Virus record (IMG/VR): IMGVR_UViG_3300020450_000062
Span: 1-31,281 of that record
Strand: one strand, 5' to 3'
From: a virus
DNA: 31,281 nucleotides
This document shows positions 8,301-17,100 of this stretch, piece by piece (the stretch's first letter is position 1; the number at the start of each line of letters is the position of its first letter). The notes below the pieces were generated by a model that did no database searches, was not told the origin of the DNA, and saw only the letters and a program-made list of their open reading frames with translations. A program made the position numbers and the translations under genes.

Positions 8301-11300
8301 GGTTGAGCAAGTCTAAAACGACCAATTCGTGTTGGATTTAAATCACCAGTGGTGCTAGTATTAATAAATGCCTGTACATTTTCACCAATAGTAAACACAC
8401 CAGAACGCATTATTATTTCAAGTAATTTTGGAACAACATCAATTCCACTTGTGCTATCTAAGAATGGATAGTATCTTGTATTTCCTTTTAAGGTAGACGC
8501 ACTGAATGATACGTTTCTTGAACGCATATGTTTTTCAGGTTCACTACTAACAAGAACTTGTGCTGCAAAACTATCTGCAGGATCTCCAAATAATGTTCGA
8601 TTACCATTATCTAATATGACATTTCTTGTCCATATATCTGAACTAGGATTAATAGTTAAATTACCACGGAAGGAAACCACATTGAATGGGTTTACATTTT
8701 CAACTCTTGATGCTAATGGTTGATCAAGAAGTGTTACCTCTTCATAATCTAAAGTTAAAATATCACCTGTTTTTCTTATTCCTGAATCTAATAAAGCTAA
8801 ATTAGAGGAAAAGTCTGCAGTTGTTGAATCAATAGATGGATCTAATGCTAATTCTGGTTTTAATGAATAAAAATCAGTTGGAGTAATTAAATTTTGATTT
8901 TCTAAATCAATATCTACTTTACAATCAGGATTATTAATATCTAATAGTGAATTATCTTTAAAATCATCTACAAAGAAACCAGTCTTAAATCTTGATAATC
9001 CATCAGCATCTTGAATTTGTAATGTTTTTGTATCTAATTCAAGTAAACTTAATGATGTGATAGTTTCTAAATTTTCAACCCTATCCTCAATCTTTCCAAT
9101 ATCTCTCATTGTATATCTACGATTATCCTTAACTATTATCTTTGCATCCTCTGGATTATAAAGATATGCTGGCATCTGAATAGTTGCGACTGTCATTCCT
9201 AATTCAATATCTTCTGGAGCAATTGGATTTTTTGATGACACGCCTTGAACAATAACAAATTCTCCAGCTGTATATCTGTTATTATTTGATCCAACATTTG
9301 GTGTAGTAGGATCAAGAACAATTTTATCTGTTCTTGGAAGATAATGGTTTATTCCAATAATTGAACTTTCATTTGGTGAAGGAACTAACGTTGGATTGGT
9401 GCCAGCAGTCGCAAAATTTCTATTAGCGAAATCAAATGGTGAACTAGTTACAACAGAAAAATCAGCAACTCTAGGTCTAAAGTCTAAAGTATCTGTTGCT
9501 CTAATTCCACCCTCAAGAATTGGAACATCTTTACTAAATCTTTCTTCATTATAAGATCCAACTGTAAACACATCACCCTTATCATTAGAGGGAACTGTGT
9601 ATCTGTTTACTATTATTTTTAATCTTCTATTTGGAACTCTGACATTATCTTTTCTGACTAATCTTGAATAATCTAGGAATCCATTTCTATGACCTTTATC
9701 AAGGTTATAACTTGATGTTATGTTTAAATATGATCCTGCTGTCACATTCTGAAGGTTTGTAATTATATTTGATTCCTCAAATGTAACCGTTTCTCCGATT
9801 TGAAAAGTTTGTTGTGTTAGGTAAGCTATTTCAACTTCAGTTGCACTTGGTCTATCAGTTATTTGGGCGATAGCTCCACTTACAGACCCTATTATCTTTT
9901 CACCTAATATCGAAGCAGTATTTAATCCAAGACCGCTTACAAATACTAATTTATCTAATACTGGATCAACGTTTGTTAATGATTCATAGACACCAACAAC
10001 ATTTACAACATCAGGTGTATTTAAAGAAATAACTTTATCATCCACACGAAGTCCAAAGAAATTATTTTGTGTTAGACCATTTGCAGTTGATATACCGGAA
10101 ATGCATTTATCAACATTTACAACATGACTTCTATCAAATGTTTTTTGTTTCGTGCTGATTGAAACTTTTTTCACAGTTGCATTTACAACCACATTTGATT
10201 GACTTGCTGTTAATCCTTTTATTGTTACAGTTGATGCATTATTTGATAAAGTAAATTGATCAGATGCTATGGATTCAATAGTTCCATTTGAAAGGTGTAC
10301 TGAGTATCTGTCATTATCAAATGTTTCAAATAAAGCACTTGTAATTCCTACTAAATTTGAAATATTGAATGACAATAAACCATTTGCATCAGTGGTTTGA
10401 CCAGTAATTTGAGTTTTAATTGTAATTTCAGAATTAGTTAAATCAACATCAGATACATTTTTTTCTTGTAATTGAGCAAATAATCCAGTATCTTCATTTT
10501 TAACTGCAGGTTTACCAACACTAACACCAGTTGGAGTCTGACTTTGTAATACAGTTCCTACACAAACTCCTGATACACTTGTCACTGCTGCTAGTGTTAT
10601 TGATTTTAAATCACTAGAAATAGTATTCACACGATTAAATCTAGGAGATGCGTCATTTGGGAAGTTAAGTATAATTATATCACCTACTCTTAGTGATCCA
10701 AATGTTTTACCTGCACAGGTTAAAACATTAGATCCATTAACATTAACCTCATCTCCAGGCCCTAATTCTTTGATTGGTGAGGGTTTTAAAACTATGTCTG
10801 CACTAAAATCAGTCTGTAAACCTAATGTTGATGCATCTTGATATACAGATTTTACATCTCTGAGTGATTTTTCACTTACAGTTACTATAGTCCTTGAAGC
10901 ACCTATTGCATTACCATCATTTCCATTAATTCTTATTTGTTCACCAGTAATAAATGTTCCTGATGTATCTCTTAATGTCACAGTTGTACTATTACCACCG
11001 GGGATAACAGCAAATCCTGTTGCACCACTTGAAAGACCCTCTACGAATGATGTATCAGGTAAATCATTGTTTGATAATGTTTTATTAACAGTTAAAATTG
11101 TATTTGTTTGAATATCAAATAAATATAGATCAAATATTGTGTTAGCAGAACCACCAGATGCATCGTGATTCTCGAATGCATATACTCTTGCACTTCCTAT
11201 CTGAGTTCCTGTTCCACTACTTGCATTATTTGTTGACCCTTTTCTTTGATCGTATAACTGAATATTTGCACTTCCATCTAAACCAATCTTTGGTGTTCCA

Positions 11301-12511
11301 GCAGCACGATTAACTTGAAATAGATTACCATTTCTAAAAGGAACTGAACTATTTTCAATGGTTTTTTTATCTCTGGGTTTATCTAAATCTAATATTGTTG
11401 TTGTTGATCTTTCAATATCATATCCTCTCACATATGCCTTTCCGGGTGATACTTTAAGTGCTAATAAGTCATCGGAAGGTGTTTTACCTTGATCAGTTGT
11501 CTCATTCGATGTAAATACACCCTCATTTGATAAACCGTCATTTAAAGATTCAAATGCCTCTAATTTGAAATTTTTTAAAGAATAATTTCCAGACTCTTCA
11601 AAGGTTCTTTTTGCAAAATAATCTTTTATTAAAGAATATTGAGTTTCATTTTGTAATTTTTTTAACTCCCCATTATCAAGACGAATTAGTTCGATAAAAT
11701 TTTTATCATTAAAATCAGTTAATCCTTTTTTTGCTAACTTTGTAGAAATTTTAAGTCTATCAGCACCGGGAGCTGCAAAATTTGAAAATCCTCTTGCATT
11801 ATCATTTAATGTTGAATCTTGATTCGCATTTACTAAATCCTCTTGAATAAAAAGACCCACTCTATATGACGGATTATTAGTATATGGATCTAAAACAATT
11901 TTATCTGCCGATACATTGACAAAATGACCACGAATAAAGAAGACTCCATCCGCAATCGCAGCCTTACAACCTATTGCTGTTGCATCAGTTTCAATAAGAT
12001 TAGCAACTGAATCTCCTGCTAGAACTGGAGTATTTCCATAAACAAATGCCTCATCTACTAATAAATTTTCACCATCTTCTAAGAAAGAGATGGTATTATC
12101 ATTTCCAGAATCCAAATATTTAATAAAAAATGTTAAATCTGTTATACCTGTAGACTCATTTTGAAGAGCATAATCATCAACAAAAACTTTAATGCCACTA
12201 TTTTGTCCTGTTAAGATTTTTCCCTTTAAACTATCTACATATACAGAAACATCTATTCCTAGATGATCAGATTCAATTTTAACTGAAAAATATTGAGAAT
12301 CATATGATATATTGCCCGGAATCACCATCGACCCCTCTTTAAACATATGACTACCAAAAGATTCAATCTGATCCTGTAAGATAGATTGAAGTGTACTTAA
12401 TTCTCTTGCTTGTACGGGTTTACCCGGATTAAACAAGACTCTATAAAAATTATTATCCTTATTAAAATCGTCGTAATAAGGACTTATATTGAGATTCGTT
12501 TTTTGTGGCAT
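5315..12511 (-). CDS. Large DUF4815-type virion structural protein (2398 aa)
   Basis: A very large baseplate or fibre-associated protein. The N-terminal ~400 residues have the features I associate with DUF4815: NISPYYDDFN, PGKPVQARELSTLQSIL, the APGADRLKISTKLAKK segment and LKVSPGKAYVRGYDIER. Around residues 1127-1150 there is RRYTMRDIGKIEDRVENLE. Residues about 1580-1700 form a probable jelly-roll (DPLAQSFTVDETG to YEAWIARMGE). Near residues 1830-1880 there are two glycine-tyrosine repeats shared with gp14, near 2010-2060 an E-I-x-Y ... QRG module, and at the end another beta domain (KDLRVIALA). It follows gp8, where T4 has genes 9-11, so a role as outer baseplate or fibre-attachment protein is likely. 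It starts 3 nt after gp8 and overlaps the next gene by ATGA. Confidence 0.85.
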   Translation of the reverse strand: MPQKTNLNISPYYDDFNKDNNFYRVLFNPGKPVQARELSTLQSILQDQIESFGSHMFKEGSMVIPGNISYDSQYFSVKIESDHLGIDVSVYVDSLKGKILTGQNSGIKVFVDDYALQNESTGITDLTFFIKYLDSGNDNTISFLEDGENLLVDEAFVYGNTPVLAGDSVANLIETDATAIGCKAAIADGVFFIRGHFVNVSADKIVLDPYTNNPSYRVGLFIQEDLVNANQDSTLNDNARGFSNFAAPGADRLKISTKLAKKGLTDFNDKNFIELIRLDNGELKKLQNETQYSLIKDYFAKRTFEESGNYSLKNFKLEAFESLNDGLSNEGVFTSNETTDQGKTPSDDLLALKVSPGKAYVRGYDIERSTTTILDLDKPRDKKTIENSSVPFRNGNLFQVNRAAGTPKIGLDGSANIQLYDQRKGSTNNASSGTGTQIGSARVYAFENHDASGGSANTIFDLYLFDIQTNTILTVNKTLSNNDLPDTSFVEGLSSGATGFAVIPGGNSTTVTLRDTSGTFITGEQIRINGNDGNAIGASRTIVTVSEKSLRDVKSVYQDASTLGLQTDFSADIVLKPSPIKELGPGDEVNVNGSNVLTCAGKTFGSLRVGDIIILNFPNDASPRFNRVNTISSDLKSITLAAVTSVSGVCVGTVLQSQTPTGVSVGKPAVKNEDTGLFAQLQEKNVSDVDLTNSEITIKTQITGQTTDANGLLSFNISNLVGITSALFETFDNDRYSVHLSNGTIESIASDQFTLSNNASTVTIKGLTASQSNVVVNATVKKVSISTKQKTFDRSHVVNVDKCISGISTANGLTQNNFFGLRVDDKVISLNTPDVVNVVGVYESLTNVDPVLDKLVFVSGLGLNTASILGEKIIGSVSGAIAQITDRPSATEVEIAYLTQQTFQIGETVTFEESNIITNLQNVTAGSYLNITSSYNLDKGHRNGFLDYSRLVRKDNVRVPNRRLKIIVNRYTVPSNDKGDVFTVGSYNEERFSKDVPILEGGIRATDTLDFRPRVADFSVVTSSPFDFANRNFATAGTNPTLVPSPNESSIIGINHYLPRTDKIVLDPTTPNVGSNNNRYTAGEFVIVQGVSSKNPIAPEDIELGMTVATIQMPAYLYNPEDAKIIVKDNRRYTMRDIGKIEDRVENLETITSLSLLELDTKTLQIQDADGLSRFKTGFFVDDFKDNSLLDINNPDCKVDIDLENQNLITPTDFYSLKPELALDPSIDSTTADFSSNLALLDSGIRKTGDILTLDYEEVTLLDQPLASRVENVNPFNVVSFRGNLTINPSSDIWTRNVILDNGNRTLFGDPADSFAAQVLVSSEPEKHMRSRNVSFSASTLKGNTRYYPFLDSTSGIDVVPKLLEIIMRSGVFTIGENVQAFINTSTTGDLNPTRIGRFRLAQPNHKEGPYTAPTLTYATNPYNPSVSIPTSYSSSSTILNIDLASLIEEAQGKYFGRINNPCIIVGETSGAIARVDNDRLITDRVGDLQGSFFIRDPLTTPLPPLRFTNGDKSFKLTSSETNATAFPGTAAVSSVQAVYSTSGIVDTFSQTTIGIRELPPPPIPVIINITNVFHNMPEDDGDPLAQSFTVDETGCFLTSVDIFMRSKDVKEKLTVQVRTMELGTPTLIRVQEFGEVVLDPSQVNISDDASAATNVKFPSPIFLEGGTQYCIVLLAPTTNNYEAWIARMGEATIDTQSLPDSESVVISQQYIGGSLFKSQNGSIWTPSQFEDMKIKLYKAKFTSTDASAFFYNPLVDYESDQVPNLSDNGVKVLPRKLKVGIDNITASLPAAQSFDSGRKVSEGTQPGPFGFIESVGGPVSAFAISNVGIGYSNGNFTQVPLFAITGNGSGATAQVQISGGIVNSISVQNAGNGYAVGDVVGLTTSNMVRGGNAQITINTITGTDTLYLTNVQGEAFTAGQDLVVYDDSGTAVAYANTNITSSSLLDDLHSGNVLEVTHYNHGMTADNNIIELSNVEPTTQPIKIEAFVGLQDSSIVVGAANTSEFATFEGITTSTGYVKLNSEIIYYDSITNTSLGIGQRGVDGSLITTHAVNSIMRKYEFNGLSLTGINTAHNMPNTDLLQSKKDIDNYYLEISRGAGRPNLQNRSSGDSQASFTDERSGGGSNIHASKNIQFNSIYPVFNTLQPSQTNISSQLRSVSGTSAGGNEVSFLDQGFEDIELNKINPLTSTRLICSSQNEIGRLTDLPKSRSSTLSMRFTTEDENLSPAVDTMNGTVIYVRNRLNKPVTDYVLDDRIKLNNDPHAAVYISNRVDIKQPATSLKVLVSSDRRNSADFRVLYKLFRQDSEGVDQSFNLFPGFDNLTDSDGDGFGDLVVDVSKNSGRPDALTPASVDGEFIEYQFSIDDLAEFTGFQIKIDISGTNEAEAPVFKDLRVIALA
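6810..7060 (-). repeat. Two GxGY-type repeats in the DUF4815 protein
   Basis: The encoded segment contains VGIGYSNGNFTQVPLFAI and AGNGYAVGDVVG, separated by a GSGATAQVQISGGIVNSISV linker. The linker-plus-GxGY layout is the same as in gp14, gp8 and the giant gp7-like protein. Limits are approximate. Confidence 0.7.
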
Positions 12512-12514
12512 TTT

Positions 12515-14077
12515 TTAGAATTCCAAAATGATTTTAATGTCTTCTTTTTGTCTAGAGTTTCTTGTAATAGTCGCTCTATTATCAATGTAGATTATATCAC
12601 CTGACCCTTTATTTATTTCAGAAGTAGCAAGTCCATTTGTGAAGTTGATACCTAAATCAACATTTTTTGTTAGAACTGTCGCGATACCTGAGTTAAATGA
12701 TGTGTCAATCGCTGCATTAAATGTTGGTGTGCTCACTTTTTTTGTTGCATCTGATACAAACTCAATAAATTGAGCTTCAGTTCCAAGACCAACAGCGTCA
12801 GTCTGATCCAAATTATTGTCAAAATACAAAGATCTATCTTGAAAATATTTTAAAACTTTTGTATCATTATCATACGATGCAACATAACCAACAGCTGAGA
12901 CAGAACCTTGTGATTGTGATAGTTTTTCACCTACTGTTGGTACTGACGTTGTTGTAGGTGGAAACTTAATTGCTTTTAATGATGAAAATGAATCATTAAA
13001 GAACGTCGATGTGGTTCCAATAGAGGTAGGATTTTTTAATAATGTCACCTGTGCAAATTTAGTATCAATAGGAAAGTCTTTATTATCCCCACCAAATCTT
13101 GCATAACATAATACACGATCAGTTCCTAATTCTTCATAAACATTATGTCCATGTCCTTTAGATGGAGGAATAATAGGTATTAATTTTGCTTTTGTAGAAG
13201 ATTGGTTATTCAAATTTGAAAGATCAACAATTCCGTAGGTGTACCCTTTTCCACCAGAAGAAACAACCGCATTAGTTATCTCACCAGCTGCATTAATATC
13301 AATTACCACTTTTGCACCTGTGCCATCACCTAATATAGGTACCTCAAGTCCTGTTACTTGTTTATAATCTTTTCCGGGATTATCAATATAAACTTTTTTA
13401 ATTTGGTTATTGTTAATATCTGAGTTACCGTTTTCACGAACTGATTGAATTGCAGCATCATTTGTAGTTTCCCAATCATTTGGTACTGATATAAACTCTG
13501 TTGAGTCAAATTTTATAATATCGCTTGGTGAAACAGTATAAAGGAATTTCCAAATATAACCATCTCCACTTTCTCCAGCTCTTGATGGTTCCAAATCTGT
13601 GAATATTGGTTGATCCTGAGACGCATTACCAGTGGTATTGATACCTGATGAACCATTATCTATACAAATATAAACATTAAAATTTTCATTCATTACATAA
13701 TATCTTGCATCATATAATCTAGCAGAGTCAGTGTTTGGTGATTTAAAATTTATGCTGTAATCATGACGATACATTTCATATTTTTGTCCCTGCGTCCAAT
13801 CAACCTTCCTTATTAAACGTCTTATGTTTTTACCTGTAACTCTTTTACCAAATAGAGTTGTATCTCCAATATGGTTATTTGTATTAATATTATCAATTGG
13901 TGCTGGAGTATCATCATCAAAACTACTATCCCTACCAAATCCTGTTGCCTCTGCATTTGGTAGTCCTAGTGTAACATAAAAAGAGTCGGTTGGATCAGCT
14001 CCTCCTATACCTGTAACTGTGTTTACAAAGTTACTAGCATTTAAAATCCTAAACTGATCGGTTACTACTGCTGGCAT
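12515..14077 (-). CDS. 8: Baseplate wedge protein gp8
   Basis: Wedge subunit that joins gp7 and gp10 in T4 baseplates. Similarity to T4 gp8 runs end to end: VTDQFRILNASNF (T4 VTSKFRTEKMLNF), DSFYVTLG, the RKVDW pattern (T4 RRDW), SGDGYIWKFLYTVSP at 170-184 (T4 GDGYVWEYLFEIPP), FAQVTLLKNP (T4 FRQISIITNP), and the C-terminus GDIIYIDNRATITR then DIKIILEF (T4 EMIYMENRPPI then INILFTF). T4 gp8 has 334 residues and this has 520; part of the excess is a repeat insert at about 226-292 with PGKDYKQ and GGKGYTYG. An exact TATAAATA stands 18 nt before the ATG, so gp8 probably begins a late transcript. The giant gene ends 35 nt upstream. Confidence 0.94.
   Translation of the reverse strand: MPAVVTDQFRILNASNFVNTVTGIGGADPTDSFYVTLGLPNAEATGFGRDSSFDDDTPAPIDNINTNNHIGDTTLFGKRVTGKNIRRLIRKVDWTQGQKYEMYRHDYSINFKSPNTDSARLYDARYYVMNENFNVYICIDNGSSGINTTGNASQDQPIFTDLEPSRAGESGDGYIWKFLYTVSPSDIIKFDSTEFISVPNDWETTNDAAIQSVRENGNSDINNNQIKKVYIDNPGKDYKQVTGLEVPILGDGTGAKVVIDINAAGEITNAVVSSGGKGYTYGIVDLSNLNNQSSTKAKLIPIIPPSKGHGHNVYEELGTDRVLCYARFGGDNKDFPIDTKFAQVTLLKNPTSIGTTSTFFNDSFSSLKAIKFPPTTTSVPTVGEKLSQSQGSVSAVGYVASYDNDTKVLKYFQDRSLYFDNNLDQTDAVGLGTEAQFIEFVSDATKKVSTPTFNAAIDTSFNSGIATVLTKNVDLGINFTNGLATSEINKGSGDIIYIDNRATITRNSRQKEDIKIILEF
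12610..12617 (-). promoter_or_regulatory. Possible weak late promoter (AATAAATA) before the 2398-aa gene
   Basis: The minus strand reads AATAAATA inside the 3' end of gp8, about 99 nt before the start of the DUF4815 gene. It differs by one base from TATAAATA but fits the NATAAATA form reported for cyanophage late promoters. A chance match in AT-rich DNA is quite possible. Confidence 0.3.
13202..13402 (-). repeat. GxGY-type repeat insert in gp8
   Basis: Encodes about residues 226-292 of gp8: a KKVYIDNPGKDYKQVTGLEV copy, a GDGTGAKVVIDINAAGEI linker and a VVSSGGKGYTYGIVDL copy. This segment has no counterpart in T4 gp8 as I recall it and carries the same motif as the gp14 array. Confidence 0.75.
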
Positions 14078-14095
14078 TTTATTACTTTTTTTCTA

Positions 14096-14103
14096 TATTT
14101 ATA
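14096..14103 (-). promoter_or_regulatory. T4-type late promoter TATAAATA upstream of gp8
   Basis: An exact TATAAATA on the minus strand lies in the only real intergenic gap of the baseplate block (35 nt between the giant gene and gp8), 18 nt before the gp8 ATG. The leader would be only a few bases long. This is the clearest promoter in the window. Confidence 0.75.
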
Positions 14104-14112
14104 CGTGAATCA

Positions 14113-17100
14113 TCATGGTAGGTCTTTACGCACTGCTCCAGTATCCCTTAAACCAAAAAGTTTTCTTTGAATCGTTGGGAAAGTTGATATCCCAACACCA
14201 GTTGATAAACCAACTGTATAACCTGTTACACCAATTGCCACAGGTTTATCTCTTCCTAATATTGTAGAATCATTTGAAAATCTACCCCATGAGAAAGATC
14301 CCTTTGGAACATTTTGCACCACATTAATAATACCATTCATACCATAATGAGATCCACACTGATAATAGTAGATACCTGCAGGAACACTTGTTGTATTCCA
14401 TGTAAGAGTACCATTCTGTTGCCCATTGTTAGTAACACCAGTATTGTAAGCACCAGTCGCACCATTTCCTAAAGCATCCTTAATATAAAGTGGATGTGCG
14501 TTCATATTATTAGTGAATATTAATGTATCACCTTTTTGGACGGTTAAAGTTGGATTTTGACCTGTTTCTGCACCGTGTCTATCAGTTCCATTTAAAATAT
14601 ATGCTACGTTTGCATTAGCAGTAACAGCAAGATTAAATGTAATAGCACTAGCTGATGCTAGATTTATTCCTACAGTATTGATTCCTGAATGTACATTGGT
14701 AACTATTTCTATACTTGCTCCAGATCCGATTATCTCTTTAACAATGTAAATATTATCAAGGAATAGAGTTCCTATGCCAACTGTATCATTATTATTACCA
14801 CTTTCATTAAGAGAAGTGACTCCATTACCTACAAAAGTATCAAAAATATAAATTGGATATCCAACTTGAAGTGTATCTAAGTTAGCTGATCCATCTCTTG
14901 TAAGTCCAAATTTTAATCCAACAGTGGATACACCAACTGTGAGAGTGCTTATACCTGTAATTGTGCCCTTAAATCCAGATACATCTTTTATACCAGTTAT
15001 TTCTTCTGATAATGGTAGTGGTGATGGAGCAATTACTGCAGGAGGATTAGATATTGTATAACCAAGGCCAATATTATTAACAGCAACTGATGCTATCGAA
15101 CCATTTGTTATGGTTGCAGTTGCAGTTGCATAAGTAGAAACACCAACTTTTGCAAATAATGTATTTGCCACGCCCACAGGAGCTGCAATGTTAACGCTTG
15201 TTGTTGATCCTACGTATCCACTACCACCATCTACGACTGTGATAGCAGAAATTGTACCTGCAGCAGATACAGTTGCTGTCAAAGCAGCAGATACCTGACC
15301 AACATTATTTACTATTTGAGCACCAAATGTATCAATAACCACAGTTGACTCATTTTCTTCATAGTTAAAGAATTGTGCATCATCAACGAATATGTCTGTC
15401 CCACTAGCATTTGAAGTTGATAAGTCACCAATTATTCTTGCAGTTGGGAAGATTAACGGTTCAATTGAATCTCTAGACTTTGAAACAACTTTACCTCTTA
15501 TTATCTTATCAATTTTTTGTTTTCTCCAGTTAACAATAGGTCTAAATGTATTTGGATCAATTCCTCCACCTGTATATAAGTCAGTTTCAAAAGTATCTGA
15601 TGTGGTAATACCAACAATTGTTCTCTCAGTTTGTGGTAGCACACCTCCACCTCTTCCAACCTCAACTACATCACCCTCTTTCAATGTGGCATTTACATCT
15701 ACAATATTTGTATCAACCCCATCAGTACCCTTATAGAAAAATACAGAAACATCATCACCATCATCTGGTGGAACTTCAAATCCAAACGTAGTGCCTCCTT
15801 CAAAATTATATGCTACACCGGGTTCTTGCAATACTCCATTAATGAATATTAATAGCAAGTTTTCCATTTTTATTAATGATGAGTCTATGTTTGAATTATT
15901 AATTTCAAAACTTAAAAATTCACCATTTAATTTTATAGGAAATCTTTTTCTAACACCGTCAATGAATGGAGTGATGGGATCAATAAAATCAAACTCACCA
16001 AAGTCCCAAGATGCAAAATTATCTGTAAATATCTCAGTAACAGTTAATTCAAAGTCACTTACTTTAGTTGATAATCCTCTTTCAGTAACTAAACCAACAG
16101 GTCTTATCACATCACCTTTTTTAAATCCAAATCCAGTGCTTGCTATTTTGAATGAACTTACTTGATGTAAGGTTGAACCTATACCCGTAGTCGGAGCAGC
16201 ATCAACATCAACTGTTAATTTTAAACCAAATCCTGTTGTAGTCGTTGGGCCTATACCTAATCTAGAAACACCAATTACATCTAAATTTTCATATGTAGGA
16301 GATTCAACATCAATTTGTGGATTAACATATCCAGTACCACCACTCACAACTGTAAATGCCAATGTTCCACCAGCACCAACGGTTGCTGTGATATTTGCAC
16401 CAGTTCCACCACCTCCACCGGGATGAACATCAATTGTAATTGTATTAGTTGTCACTGCAGTAATTGCTGTCTGAATACCTGCGATTGGATCTGGTAAACC
16501 AGTTGTTTTTGAAACTGCACGAGGATATGGATGAAGTGTTGCAAAATGATCCTTAGAGCAACTAAAAACAATACCACCAGTATCAATACCGACTGTATCA
16601 CTTGTTGTTAAACCATGATTTGGAATAGTAAGAACTAAAATACCGGTATGGGATGTGTATACTGCATTTGTTGCAGTAAATGCTTGACTTCCTGCTCCAG
16701 AAAATGCTGCTTTCTTAATTGAACCAATACCTGAACTTACAAATCTATGCTCATATGCAACGTCAGTTACACCGACTGCAACAGTTCCTCTGTATCCGGA
16801 ACCGAGTATATCACTTGTGCTAAGTCCAACAGATGTGATTGTACCATTAGCATTTTTCAATGCGGTTACAGCAGCACCTACAAGAGGAGCAACACCAAGA
16901 CCACCTGTGGATCCTAATGATACTATCATTCCACCTCTAGGTAGTTGATTTAAATTAACATCAGTTTCACTTACAATTCTTTGTCCATTTGTTGATGTTA
17001 TACCAGTAAATGTTATAGTTGTAATACCAGCTGTAGTGTCACCAGTAAAATCGTAATTATTACCTTGATTATTTGATGTGGTAGGTGTTTGGAATATACC

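Noticed and set aside
11118-11125. AATAAATA on the plus strand as a late promoter for an opposite transcript
   Set aside because: It lies antisense inside the DUF4815 gene with no plus-strand gene behind it; taken as background for the promoter motif.
14078-14112. Intrinsic terminator in the gap between the giant gene and gp8
   Set aside because: The gap is A/T rich with a run of A on the coding strand, but I see no GC hairpin followed by T; it is explained by the late promoter.
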